A stretch of DNA of 64,000 nt from Pseudomonadota bacterium (GTDB lineage Bacteria; Pseudomonadota; Alphaproteobacteria; Rhizobiales; MH13): contig JBCCPK010000005.1 of the NCBI GenBank assembly GCA_039024915.1, positions 124,001 to 188,000 on the forward strand, read 5' to 3'. The translations under genes and the position numbers were made by a program. The first letter of the stretch is position 1, and each line of letters starts with the position of its first letter. Positions 34,915 through 43,859 of the stretch are shown in pieces. Below the pieces are notes generated by a model, which did no database searches, was not told the DNA's origin, and saw only the letters and a list, made by a program, of their open reading frames with translations.

Positions 34915-37247
34915 ACGAAGAGCTGCAGTCAAGTAATGAGGAACTGCAATCGACCAATGAGGAGCTGGAGACCTCGAACGAGGAACTGCAGTCCACCAAC
35001 GAAGAACTCGCGACTGTGAACGAACAGCTTCAAGTCAGCAGCAACGAGTTGCGCGTGGTCAATCAGAGCCTCAATAGCATCCTCAAGAATGTTGGCTCGC
35101 CCCTTATTGTCGTTGATCAGGCCCTCAACATTTTACAGGTCAGCAATGCGACGGAAGAGCTTTTCGGCATCAACATGGATTCCGACCGGCCGCATTTAAG
35201 CCTCTTGAAACAGGTTGACGGGTTCCCCGACATCGTCGAACTCGTGACGGCATCGATCGCTTCCCAGACGCAGACTGACGTCCAAATCAAAGATGAAGCG
35301 CTTCAAGCGGTGGTATCCATCGTGCCTCAGATACAGGCAAATGGTGATGTCACCGGCGCGGTTATACTGATTGTCGACAACACCGCCGAACTTGTTCGGA
35401 CACGCCGCGAACTCCAGCTGATCTTTGACAACATCCCGCAAGCGATCTTCGTTCGCGAAGTCGATGGAACGATCCTGAAAGCGAACCCGGCCGCGAGCGC
35501 TATCGTTGACGCTGGAGAGCGGGAGCTGACCGGGCGCAACTATTTCGAGTTTCTGTCGTCGGGCTCAGCGCACACGTCAAAGCAAAAAGATGAGTCTTTT
35601 TTCAAAAGCGACGAAGAGCTGTCAGATTCGGTCGGCGAGATCGAAAACAAGTCTGGCCGAAAGCTCTGGAAGCGCGTCACGCGCATTCGCTCAGAGGATG
35701 TCGAGACCGGAGAACCTCTGCTTTACACGATGGGCGAGGATGTCACCCAGGAATATGAGTCCGCGGCAGCACTTAAACTGAGTGAGACCCGCCTCGACAT
35801 GGCGGTTCGCGCCGCGGCTGTGGGCCTGTGGGACTTCGCGGTCTCAACCGGCGGGCTTTGGTGGTCCGACCGCTTCAAAGAAATTGTTGGGGTCAATGAC
35901 GAAACGTTCAAAGGTCGTTTGGAGGACTTCAGTGAGCGTCTGCACCCCGATGACAAAGAGCGAATTATGACGGCCGTTCAGAGGCATCTCACAGACAAGG
36001 AGCCTTATGACGTTCGGTATCGACTGCGTCACGAGAGCGGCCACTATGTCACGATAGATGCCAAAGGTCAGGCGATATGGGATGATGATGGCGAGGCAGT
36101 GTCCATGATCGGCACCGTCGAGGACGTCACCGAACGCGACCGACAATTTACTGCGCTGGCGGAGTCGAAGGCTCAGCTCGATTCAGCCGCTAAACTGTCC
36201 GGCATGGGGTATTGGCGCATTGATCTCATCAACAACACCCTCTTCTGGTCGGACCATATCTATGTAATCCACGGCGTCGATCCCAAAGAGTACACCCCCG
36301 AACTGCAAGCCGGGATCAACTTTTACCATCCCGATGATCGGAAAGAGGTGACGGAGCATGTCAATCGCGCAATTGAAGCGGGCGACGGCTTTGACTTCGA
36401 AGCGCGGCTGGTACGCCCCGACGGTGACGTTCGCGTTGTGAAATCCATAGGTCGTACGAGCACCAATGAGGACGGCCAATCCGATGCTGTGTTTGGTGTG
36501 TTTGTCGACGTCACTGACGACCGCCACCGCGAATTGGAACTTCGGGAGACAATGCAGGAGTTGTCGAAATCAAACGAGGAATTGAACCGTTTCTCCTACG
36601 TTTGCTCGCACGACATGAAAGAACCCGTACGGCTCATTCAGTCGCTTTGCGAGTTGTTGTTGGTCCCCGACGTAAGCGCGGATAACGCCAAGCGCGACGA
36701 CTTGATCAATCGCATAGCTGTAAACACCGACCGGTTGGCCGCGATCATCAGCAGTTTGCTCGCCTACTCACGAATTGATGAGCGCGTGGAACACACCGAT
36801 GTCGACCTCAATAAGGTCGCTGCGGATGTCACAGAGGGCCTCGCCTTAGCAATTGAGGAGGCGAATGCGACGGTGGAGCTAAGCGCGTTACCCACCGTAA
36901 CGGGCGCAACTGTTCACTTCAGTCAGCTCTTACAGAACCTGATCGCCAATGCGCTGAAATTTAACGACAAACCCGAGCCGATCATCCGTATCTCCGCAAC
37001 ACAAAGCGACACGACGAGCGTCGAAATTCGGGTGGAGGATAACGGGCCAGGGATTAAACCGGCAGACAGAGAAGCGGTGTTCGGTGTTTTTCAGCGTCTC
37101 CAGCGGCGTGATGAAATCGAAGGGACTGGGCTTGGACTATCCATCTGTCAACGGATCGTTGCGCAGTACGGGGGGAGTTTAGAAATAGCTGACAGCCTTG
37201 ACCTTGGTGGAGCTTGTTTCATTTTACGGCTAAGTACTGATCGCTGA
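34722..37247 (+). pseudogene. CheB-CheR-PAS histidine kinase hybrid, 3' part after a frameshift
   Basis: Continuation of the preceding gene in the -1 frame; sensible sequence can be followed back to about 34650 (SPDPSNPQKKARVTVYPIEG). From residue 51 of the listed frame a long coiled coil of seven-residue NEELQ repeats follows, then about four PAS/PAC domains (including LWDFAVSTGGLWWSDRFKEIVG and GYWRIDLINNTLFWSDHIY). The kinase has an H box FSYVCSHDMKEPVRLIQSL and an HATPase with NLIANALKFND, VEDNGPGI and GTGLGLSICQRI. The kinase type (HisKA, HWE-unlike) matches the adjacent receiver. If a single base is restored near 34650 the whole protein would be about 1,465 residues. Confidence 0.8.
34872..35033 (+). 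repeat. 21-bp coding repeat: NEELQ coiled coil
   Basis: Seven to eight near-identical 21-bp units encode the heptads xSNEELQ / xTNEELE. They form the dimeric coiled coil between the CheR and PAS parts, a known feature of CheB-CheR-kinase fusions. The DNA is repetitive enough (repeated AACGAGGAACTGCAG forms) to allow unit gain or loss by slippage. Confidence 0.8.
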
Positions 37248-37267
37248 CCGAGGGAGCACAGCGGCAA

Positions 37268-37723
37268 ATGGTTTACGAAAGCCAGGTCAAAGAGCTTCAC
37301 TTTGTGGACGACTCAGATACCGAGATCCTCATCACAAAGATGATTCTCAAGAAGGATGATGTGTCTGTCGACCTGCACAGCTACGTCAAAGCATCCGACT
37401 TCTTTGAACACCTGGAACGCGATGCGGAGCAGCATCGTGACACCTCGCTTGTGGTCTTTGACCTTAACTTGGGCATCGGAACCGGAATTGAAGCTATTCG
37501 GTCTCTGCGATCCGATCGCCGGTTTGACGACTTGATCGTAGGCATATGCTCGGGCTCGGACGATCCCAAGGATGAACGCGACGCTCTAAACGCGGGCGCC
37601 GATTTCTTCGTCACAAAACCCCTTCGTGGGGCGAGCCTTGAAAAAATCTGTAGCGCAGTTGCTTCACTGACCTACGACGCTTCTCCAGGCCAGCCAGCGC
37701 GTATCTTTCGATCATCGGCTTGA
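37268..37723 (+). CDS. Single-domain response regulator
   Basis: A receiver-only protein of 151 residues. The acidic pair is in FVDDSDTEI, the phospho-acceptor is D65 in VVFDLNLG, the conserved Ser/Thr lies in GICSGSDD and the Lys in FVTKPL. No output domain is present. It starts 20 bp after the hybrid kinase gene, with which it most likely pairs. Receivers of this kind beside CheB-CheR-kinase fusions often relay phosphate or feed back on the kinase. Confidence 0.88.
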   Translation: MVYESQVKELHFVDDSDTEILITKMILKKDDVSVDLHSYVKASDFFEHLERDAEQHRDTSLVVFDLNLGIGTGIEAIRSLRSDRRFDDLIVGICSGSDDPKDERDALNAGADFFVTKPLRGASLEKICSAVASLTYDASPGQPARIFRSSA

Positions 37724-38035
37724 ACCTAAAACGACAAGCAAGGGCGCGGTCGCTGAGATCGCAGCCGAATGAAAGCACGTCGATCACGCCTGTCCGAGTG
37801 CCTCGAACCGATCGCCGCAAACCATTTGCGGACGTTCGCGAAACCTAGGCATGGTGCCGGGAGGCTACGTTCAGCAGCGGGACCATCGTTATGACCACTG
37901 AGGTTGATCGTCCGACCTTCCAAGGGTTTCGAAGTATCGGAATGCACGCTACCACCGACAGGGGATGCACCCAACATTCGAACTCGTCCAATAAAGGGTC
38001 GGCCAACCTGAGTTGAGCGTCGATTGCTGCAGAGG
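37724..38035. other. Gene-poor intergenic segment
   Basis: 312 bp in which I see no supported gene. Short open frames on both strands lack ribosome sites and family resemblance. No insertion sequence ends or clear terminator were found. With 38225-38405 it forms the least coding part of the window, between the hybrid kinase locus and tRNA-Thr. Confidence 0.5.
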
Positions 38036-38224
38036 TCAGCCAGGGGTCGGCATTTCTCGCTCTTGTCTACGTTGCTGTGCGAGCTTGCGGAGCTCTGCGG
38101 CCTCCATCCGCATCCTGGCGGATAGCGCTCGTAGTTGAATCGCTTCTTCTATGACCTTAGAGGTGCGCGTACGAACCGCTTCGATATCATAAGCGACTGA
38201 ATTCACGACATTTTCGGTATACAT
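38036..38224 (-). CDS. Small helical protein, unknown function
   Basis: A possible 62-residue protein, charged and almost entirely helix-forming (SKVIEEAIQLRALSARMRME followed by AAELRKLAQQRRQEREM), suggesting a coiled coil. Codon use fits coding DNA, but the ATG at 38224 has no strong ribosome site and I know no family. It lies alone in the gene-poor segment. Confidence 0.4.
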   Translation of the reverse strand: MYTENVVNSVAYDIEAVRTRTSKVIEEAIQLRALSARMRMEAAELRKLAQQRRQEREMPTPG

Positions 38225-38405
38225 TTTCGGGGATTTGCGACTGTTGTGTTTCGTTAAAGGTGTTCATGCCCGCGTAGAAACACCTATTCACATTTTTATG
38301 GTTAGCAAAGTGTAAAGAGCCGCCATTAAGCGCCACATCTGCCGCTAAACAGTTCGCCGACAGAGCCAAATCAATCTTGCCAGTTTCTGGAAGGTGTCAA
38401 TAAAG

Positions 38406-38546
38406 GTGCCGATCGAGCGGTTGCCGCGCCTACGTCAATCTCGCAACTATCAAGCAACGGTTGAAATACTGATCGACGCGCGAAAGCACACGAACCCTAA
38501 CCAACGAGAAGCCGCGGATTGGTTGAGCAAACTGCAATGCTGTAAA
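38406..38546 (+). pseudogene. Truncated XRE helix-turn-helix gene abutting tRNA-Thr
   Basis: A GTG-started frame encodes RNYQATVEILIDARKHTNPN followed by QREAADWLSKLQ. This resembles the N-terminal half of XRE-type regulators (typically YxALxxLLxxARKxxGLTQREVAxxLGKPQSFVSK). The resemblance stops within the recognition helix, and the frame runs straight into the 3' end of the tRNA gene on the other strand, ending at 38558. It looks like a gene cut at the tRNA 3' end, the usual integration point of mobile elements. Confidence 0.5.
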
Positions 38547-38622
38547 TGGTGCTGCTGAAGGGACTCGAACCCCCGACCCCATCATTACGAATGACGTGCT
38601 CTACCAACTGAGCTACAGCAGC
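38547..38622 (-). tRNA. tRNA-Thr (anticodon CGT)
   Basis: 76 nt on the minus strand fold into a full cloverleaf: acceptor GCTGCTG/CAGCAGC, D-arm with AGTTGGTAGA, anticodon stem CGTCA/TGATG with loop TTCGTAA (anticodon CGT, reading ACG), T-arm GGGGGTTCGAGTCCC and an encoded ACCA end. It is transcribed away from the XRE fragment that abuts its 3' end. Confidence 0.95.
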
Positions 38623-38805
38623 ATAACCAATGTGCCAAGGCGAGCCACACCGGTCTCATCGGCTCGCGGAGCGGTACCGGACTAACCCAGCATTTGCAAG
38701 CACCTTAGACGGCCTCGGCGAACGTTGAGGTAAGCCCTGCTAGTTGCCGCAACTGGGCGCGGGATAAAAGCAGCCTGTCAGCTGGTACCGACGCGCAAGC
38801 ACCGT

Positions 38806-40794
38806 TCAAAACAGACGAAAGCGGCGTCGCGGGTTGCCATCATACTCATCGCTGGCGTTATCACCCGGATCATCGGGAGCATGCCCGTCCGGTAAGCCAG
38901 AATAGCTTTCAGAGGCTTGTTTATCGGCTTTCTCACTGCCAGAGGCCTTCTTCATCCCGGAGGCTGGCGGAGATGTCGGAGCGCTCTTGGGCTCCATTTC
39001 CGCTTCGGGGGATGCGGGATCAACGCCAGCTTGGGGATGCTCGTTTGGGGTAACCTCAGCAGCTGTCTGCGCCGCATCGTCAGCACCGGCTTTAGGTGCC
39101 TCTGACGTTCCCGGTTGGGCGTCATCATTCGCCGGCGCCATCGGTCTGGCAGTGCTCTCTATCGACGTTGCCGGCTCGGGCGCAGATTCTTGGTCCGGTC
39201 CGGCTTCATCAGCGTCATCGTCAGATGCCTCACCGTCTAGCTCAACCTTTTCTACCTCGGCAACGTTCTCCTTGGTGCCATCGCCGGCACTTTTCTCGTC
39301 AGTGTTTGCTTTGGCGGACGATCCATCTGAGACAGCGGCTTTCATATCCGCATCTGATACGATAGCTGGCTCAGCCTCCACCGTCTCCACTGTGTCCCCG
39401 CCGTCGGTTGACGTGGGTACGTCCACAACATCGGGGAGGCGCGCAGGCAACATCACCTGGCCATCGGCACCCAGGGACTCCGCCGGGATCGCGATGGGCT
39501 CATGGGCCGCATAGCGCTCAACCGGAACCTTCCAAACAAACGCATCAACCCTGCCGGACAGTGGCGAAACCGGCTCCCAGGTCGACGAGACATAGCCATC
39601 AGCCACCCACGCGGGGTCGCGTTTGGCACGAAGGGCCCGCGCCATCCAACTGCGCGCCGCCACCGTGTCTCCGGTATCTTTTTCTTCGATCTCCGCCATC
39701 AGAAGGCACACGCGTTGCGTGGCATCGTCGCCCACATGGTCGGACAGCGTCTCACGCGCTTCTTCAAGCCGCCCAGCTTCCATCAGCGCCCGAGCCAGTG
39801 CCAAATCGCCCTCGGTTGTGTGGGAACATAATTGGCGCAAACGCCTTGCACGCTTGAGCCGGTCCGCCACGGCGTCACCAGGCCGTACGTAAAGATAAAC
39901 CTCCGCCAACTCCGGGTGGGGGCTGTTCTTCCAGGCCGTTTCCAGAACCTTGCTGGCCTGGGTCATCTTTGACGTGCGGATCAGCAAGCGGCCAGCCACC
40001 GCCGCTGCCGGGACGAGGTCAGGCGCTAATTTGTGCGCTTCAAGCGCCATGGCTTTGGCCGCGTCGGGCTCGCCCGCTTCCCGGTCGATTGCCTCGGCGG
40101 TCAAAAGCACGGCACGCAGGCGATTGCGTTCGGTTTTCGAGACGATCCGCGCTTCGAGATTACGGTCCAGAACCGCACGCGCCGCCGGCCAATCGCCGCG
40201 TTGAACCTGATCTTCAAACTGCGCCTCACCGGCCCATTTGAGCGCGGGCGCCAACGCTGCCGCTTGGTCGGCATAGTGGCGGGCCGCTTCTTCATCCTCG
40301 TCGGCAACGGCATCGAGATAAAGCCCGCGAAGACCAAGTAACTGGCACTTGGGATCATCCAGCATCTTGCGATAGGCGAGCCGCTTGGCATCACCATCGT
40401 CCATCAAGTCGGCGCTAGACGCGGCCAAAACCTGGGTTAGCGGAGCGGCTGGCAACATCTTGCGCGCCTGTTTCGCATATCGCTGCGCCGCTTTCGCATC
40501 GCCGGAGCCCGCTGCGACGAGACCGCTAGACAGGGCCTCATAGCCCTTGTCGCGCTTGCGCGAGGAAAAATACCCGCCGACCATCTGCGGCGAGCGTACA
40601 ATCATCTTCAGGACCCATGCCACGATCATGATTGCGACGATCAGCGCGACAAGCCCGATCATCGCCACCATCGCACTAAGCTCGATCTGGTAGCCCATCC
40701 AATCGATCGCCACGGTCCCGGGCCGATCGGCCAGCCAGGCAAACCCGAACGCAAGGCCCAAGACGGCAGCGAAGAAGACCAATACCCGCAACAC
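38806..40794 (-). CDS. hemY: HemY-family TPR membrane protein
   Basis: An inner-membrane protein of 662 residues linked by position to heme synthesis; its biochemical role is unsettled. This is the proteobacterial HemY, not the Bacillus protoporphyrinogen oxidase. Two membrane helices lie at about 3-22 and 40-65 (AMVAMIGLVALIVAIMIVAW). The HemY_N motif is VGGYFSSRKRDKGYEALSSG, and TPR-like repeats occupy 95-400 (RYAKQARKMLPAAPL, TQASKVLETAWKNSPHPELA). A long acidic, low-complexity tail (about 470-655) ends in RRRFRLF. GTG start with AGGAG upstream. It lies 34 bp after mic60 in the hemC-hemD-mic60-hemY operon. Confidence 0.92.
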   Translation of the reverse strand: MLRVLVFFAAVLGLAFGFAWLADRPGTVAIDWMGYQIELSAMVAMIGLVALIVAIMIVAWVLKMIVRSPQMVGGYFSSRKRDKGYEALSSGLVAAGSGDAKAAQRYAKQARKMLPAAPLTQVLAASSADLMDDGDAKRLAYRKMLDDPKCQLLGLRGLYLDAVADEDEEAARHYADQAAALAPALKWAGEAQFEDQVQRGDWPAARAVLDRNLEARIVSKTERNRLRAVLLTAEAIDREAGEPDAAKAMALEAHKLAPDLVPAAAVAGRLLIRTSKMTQASKVLETAWKNSPHPELAEVYLYVRPGDAVADRLKRARRLRQLCSHTTEGDLALARALMEAGRLEEARETLSDHVGDDATQRVCLLMAEIEEKDTGDTVAARSWMARALRAKRDPAWVADGYVSSTWEPVSPLSGRVDAFVWKVPVERYAAHEPIAIPAESLGADGQVMLPARLPDVVDVPTSTDGGDTVETVEAEPAIVSDADMKAAVSDGSSAKANTDEKSAGDGTKENVAEVEKVELDGEASDDDADEAGPDQESAPEPATSIESTARPMAPANDDAQPGTSEAPKAGADDAAQTAAEVTPNEHPQAGVDPASPEAEMEPKSAPTSPPASGMKKASGSEKADKQASESYSGLPDGHAPDDPGDNASDEYDGNPRRRFRLF

Positions 40795-40828
40795 GGTTAT
40801 GCTCCTGGTTGGGTGAAGGTTGTTAGCG

Positions 40829-42871
40829 TCATGATGCTCCAGCCAATGCTTGGATCAGCCTGTCGCGAGCCATGGCGATCGCGGAATCGAGCGCGACACG
40901 TGCCTGCAGGTCCGCACGCAGGTTCTCGGCGGCGGCGGCAACCGGTTCGGGCAAACCGCTCACCGCATCTAAGGCCCCACCATAATCACCAGCAGCAAGC
41001 AAGCTACCGAGCTGATCGATCTGCCCGGTCACGGTCGAGGCCTCGCCGACAGGTCCGTCCGGCGATTGGATGGACACCAATTGACGCGCTCGCTCGCCAA
41101 GGGCACCCAGCATCCCCCCCGCTCCACCCTCGGTTGGGATCGCCGCAATCATTGCATCACGGCTGGCGGCAAAGCCTGCCATGAGTGCCGATTGGTTCAA
41201 GGCTCCGGGCAAGTCCAGCGCGCTAAGTGGTTCGAATGCTGCGAACAGCGCATCGTCAAAGCCAGCGGCGCTGGTAGCAGCCGTAATCGGCGCTGCGAGA
41301 TCATCGCCGCGGTCGCGCGCGTCGACCACTGCATCCAACGCAACACCGAGGCGTGCCAACCGATCGGGCGGGTCGCTCGCAACCGCAGCGGCCATTTCGG
41401 CCACCGTAGCACCAAGCGCTCCCAAGTCGCCTGCCATCGACTCACCGAGCGAACTGACACTGCCATCAAGATTTGCCAGGCCGCCGTCGAGGGTTGCGAT
41501 CTGCTCTTCGACGTCGCTGAACGCGCCTTCCAACGATCCCAGCCTTCCATCGATGGCCTCAATCTGCGTTGAGGCAGCTTCGAACAAACCTTCCAGCGCA
41601 TCAATGCGCTCAACACTTTGCGCCGCCTCATTTGCGAGACCAACGGCCCCTGCCTCGCCAGTACCCTCGGCTGTGATCTCGGGCTGAGCGGCCGCCCCCA
41701 AAAGCTCAGTAAGCGCATCGACTTCGGCACGAAGTGCCATAAGGTCGTTGCTGATCTCAGGGGCAAGCTGCCCCGGCTCACCCGCAGGCACACCCTCCCC
41801 GATCAAAGCTTCCAACGGCTCCAACCGCGCGGCCAAAGGCGCTACCGCGCCTTGAACGCTCTGAGATATCTGACCTTCGAGACGGCCGGTCAGCGCCCCA
41901 AGATCAAGTCCCGACGCATCGGAAACCGACAATCCCTCGACCTGCAAGGCCAGCCCGTCGAGATCTTCGCGCAAAAGCTCGAGCGCGGATCCGACATCTG
42001 ATGTCGAGACTTCGGCGAGCGAGGCTTCAACGGCAGCAATCCGCGTCGAAAGCCGCTCTTCGGTCTCGACCAGAGCGAGACGTTGCGCATCGATCCGTCC
42101 ATCTGGGAGACTAAAAATCCCTAAAAGTTGGGCCAGAAAAAGCAGGACCAGCGCGATCAAACCACCAACGAGCCCAGCGGCGAAAAGATAAAACGCCGAA
42201 GGTCCACCTGCAGGTGTGCCTCCACCAAGGTTGACAGCCGCTTGGGTCGCGGCGGCCAACGCCGGTTTCTGCGCGTCTGGTGTCTTTGCGTTCCCGCCTG
42301 AGCCGTGCGATGCAGGGTCGCGCGCCTTATCGGCAGCCTTGGCTGCAGAGCCCGCACTCTTGGCATCCGTGGTTGGTTGTTCCGCTTTTTTTGAGCCAGC
42401 AGTTCCGCTTGCCGTCGCTGTGGACGCGGTTTGTCCAGCGCTAGGCGATGCTGAACTCGTTGTCTGGGCTGACCGCTGTTTGTCTTTTCCCGTGGTCTGC
42501 TCGGACGGCGTGGCGGCACGCGACGTCGTTTCAGCACTCGTCTGTGGCGAGGCGGGAGACTTGGAAGCGCTTTTCTCAGTTGTCACCGTCACAGACGCGG
42601 GACGTGTGGACGAAGCACCCGCGGACGCGCTGGCACCTGTTTTACTGGCACTTTGCGTGTCGCCCGACCCGCTTATTTCAGGCGCAGCTGAACCCGTAGG
42701 CGATGGTGCGAGCTTAGAGGGCGTCGGATCGACCGCGCCGCCAGGACTCGATGGAGGCTTGGCAGCGGCACCCTCCGAAGCGGCTTCAACGTCGATAATG
42801 AGCGGCTTTGACGGCGCACGACGTCCTGATCGACCGCCCTGGCGCCGCTGACCTTTGGAAGCTTTCGCCAT
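40829..42871 (-). CDS. Mic60/mitofilin-domain membrane protein
   Basis: The alphaproteobacterial relative of mitochondrial Mic60, 680 residues. It has a basic N-terminus (KGQRRQGGRSGRRAPSKP), a long Ala/Ser/Thr/Pro-rich disordered region to about 225, one membrane helix (AAGLVGGLIALVLLFLAQLL), a coiled-coil region (about 250-520, many LEA/ALE heptads) and a C-terminal mitofilin signature region (about 530-680, ARQLVSIQSPDGPVGEASTV, AMARDRLIQALAGAS). Mic60 shapes cristae junctions in mitochondria and intracytoplasmic membranes in purple alphaproteobacteria. Its location between hemD and hemY is conserved in this class and supports the assignment. GGAGGA precedes the ATG. The 198 bp to hemD show no gene. 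Confidence 0.88.
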   Translation of the reverse strand: MAKASKGQRRQGGRSGRRAPSKPLIIDVEAASEGAAAKPPSSPGGAVDPTPSKLAPSPTGSAAPEISGSGDTQSASKTGASASAGASSTRPASVTVTTEKSASKSPASPQTSAETTSRAATPSEQTTGKDKQRSAQTTSSASPSAGQTASTATASGTAGSKKAEQPTTDAKSAGSAAKAADKARDPASHGSGGNAKTPDAQKPALAAATQAAVNLGGGTPAGGPSAFYLFAAGLVGGLIALVLLFLAQLLGIFSLPDGRIDAQRLALVETEERLSTRIAAVEASLAEVSTSDVGSALELLREDLDGLALQVEGLSVSDASGLDLGALTGRLEGQISQSVQGAVAPLAARLEPLEALIGEGVPAGEPGQLAPEISNDLMALRAEVDALTELLGAAAQPEITAEGTGEAGAVGLANEAAQSVERIDALEGLFEAASTQIEAIDGRLGSLEGAFSDVEEQIATLDGGLANLDGSVSSLGESMAGDLGALGATVAEMAAAVASDPPDRLARLGVALDAVVDARDRGDDLAAPITAATSAAGFDDALFAAFEPLSALDLPGALNQSALMAGFAASRDAMIAAIPTEGGAGGMLGALGERARQLVSIQSPDGPVGEASTVTGQIDQLGSLLAAGDYGGALDAVSGLPEPVAAAAENLRADLQARVALDSAIAMARDRLIQALAGAS

Positions 42872-43069
42872 CCCGTCCTCCGCAATTCATACTCGCCCGA
42901 CCGCGCTTGCGTGAAGCGGGACCAAGCCAACAACCCGGCACGTGCCCACCAGCGCAATCCGAATACCCCACTTAAGCATGTGGTTTGATCCCCGTCGCCC
43001 CCTTTTTTGGCCGTATGTCAGCGCAGCTGGCGTCACGGTTAAAGACGTCCAAAGCGCGCTTGGAGCGAG

Positions 43070-43849
43070 CTAAAACTCGTCAATAGCATTCAGAAGACTG
43101 TTTTCATTGGGTTTCTCTGACGTCCTTGTGTAACCAGCGCTAACGCCGTCCGCACGTAACTCGGCTTCAACCGCTGGCGATAAGCAGACCCAACGCAGAT
43201 TGGACAACAGGGTGTCCAGCCCTGCCTTTCGAAGCGCATCAAGTGCGAGGCGAGCGGACCGGGCAGAATAAGCGAGCGCCGTGTCGACAGGTTCACGGCG
43301 TAGAAGCCGCACCACGTCGTCATCTAGGCCAGATCGCGCAATTGCTTCGTACACTTCGATGGCCCTCAAAGCCGGATAGGCACGCTCGAGGCTGGCCGTT
43401 CGATCACGAGCGCACGCGTAAAGAGCCTTATGCCACTGATCAGCGGACAGCGGCGCGAGCGTCGCAATCAAAGCGTCAACGGTCTCTGCCGGCGGGACCA
43501 GAAGTCTGAAGCCGTTCGCCTCGCACAAGCTTGCCGCGCGGCCTCCCACGACACCATAACGCCGCTTGGTGAGCGAAGCGAAGGGCAGCACCTCGCGCTG
43601 CGCTGCCGCAAGGACCGCTTCAAGCGCGGCCGCGCTCGTCACTGCGATCAAGCCCCGCGGTGACGCTTCAAGAGCCCGACCCAGCTTCAGCAACCCATCG
43701 TGCAAGGCTTGAATGTCCGTCAGCGGCGCCACGACCGCTGTATGACCGCGTTCGGCGAGCAACGAAGCCGTTCGGCGCGCCGATGCTTCTTCGCGCGTAA
43801 CCAGAACCCGTCTGGACCGACTATCGGCTGACCGATCAGGGGCGCTCAT
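43070..43849 (-). CDS. hemD: Uroporphyrinogen-III synthase
   Basis: Closes hydroxymethylbilane into uroporphyrinogen III, 259 residues, a family with very low sequence conservation. Visible cues are the N-terminal RRVLVTREEASARRTASLLA, IAVTSAAALEAVLAA, VGGRAASLCEANGFRLL and the C-terminal VCLSPAVEAELRADGV. ATG at 43849 begins the domain; a longer frame to 43963 overlaps hemC and is rejected. It starts 10 bp after hemC, which makes the substrate, and supplies uroporphyrinogen III to the heme pathway and to the siroheme enzyme CysG encoded at 20806-22308. Confidence 0.9.
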   Translation of the reverse strand: MSAPDRSADSRSRRVLVTREEASARRTASLLAERGHTAVVAPLTDIQALHDGLLKLGRALEASPRGLIAVTSAAALEAVLAAAQREVLPFASLTKRRYGVVGGRAASLCEANGFRLLVPPAETVDALIATLAPLSADQWHKALYACARDRTASLERAYPALRAIEVYEAIARSGLDDDVVRLLRREPVDTALAYSARSARLALDALRKAGLDTLLSNLRWVCLSPAVEAELRADGVSAGYTRTSEKPNENSLLNAIDEF

Positions 43850-43859
43850 ATCACGTGGC

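Noticed and set aside
34872-35033. Repeat array considered as a CRISPR
   Set aside because: The repeats are contiguous 21-bp coding units without unique spacers, inside an open frame. No CRISPR-like array was seen anywhere in the window.
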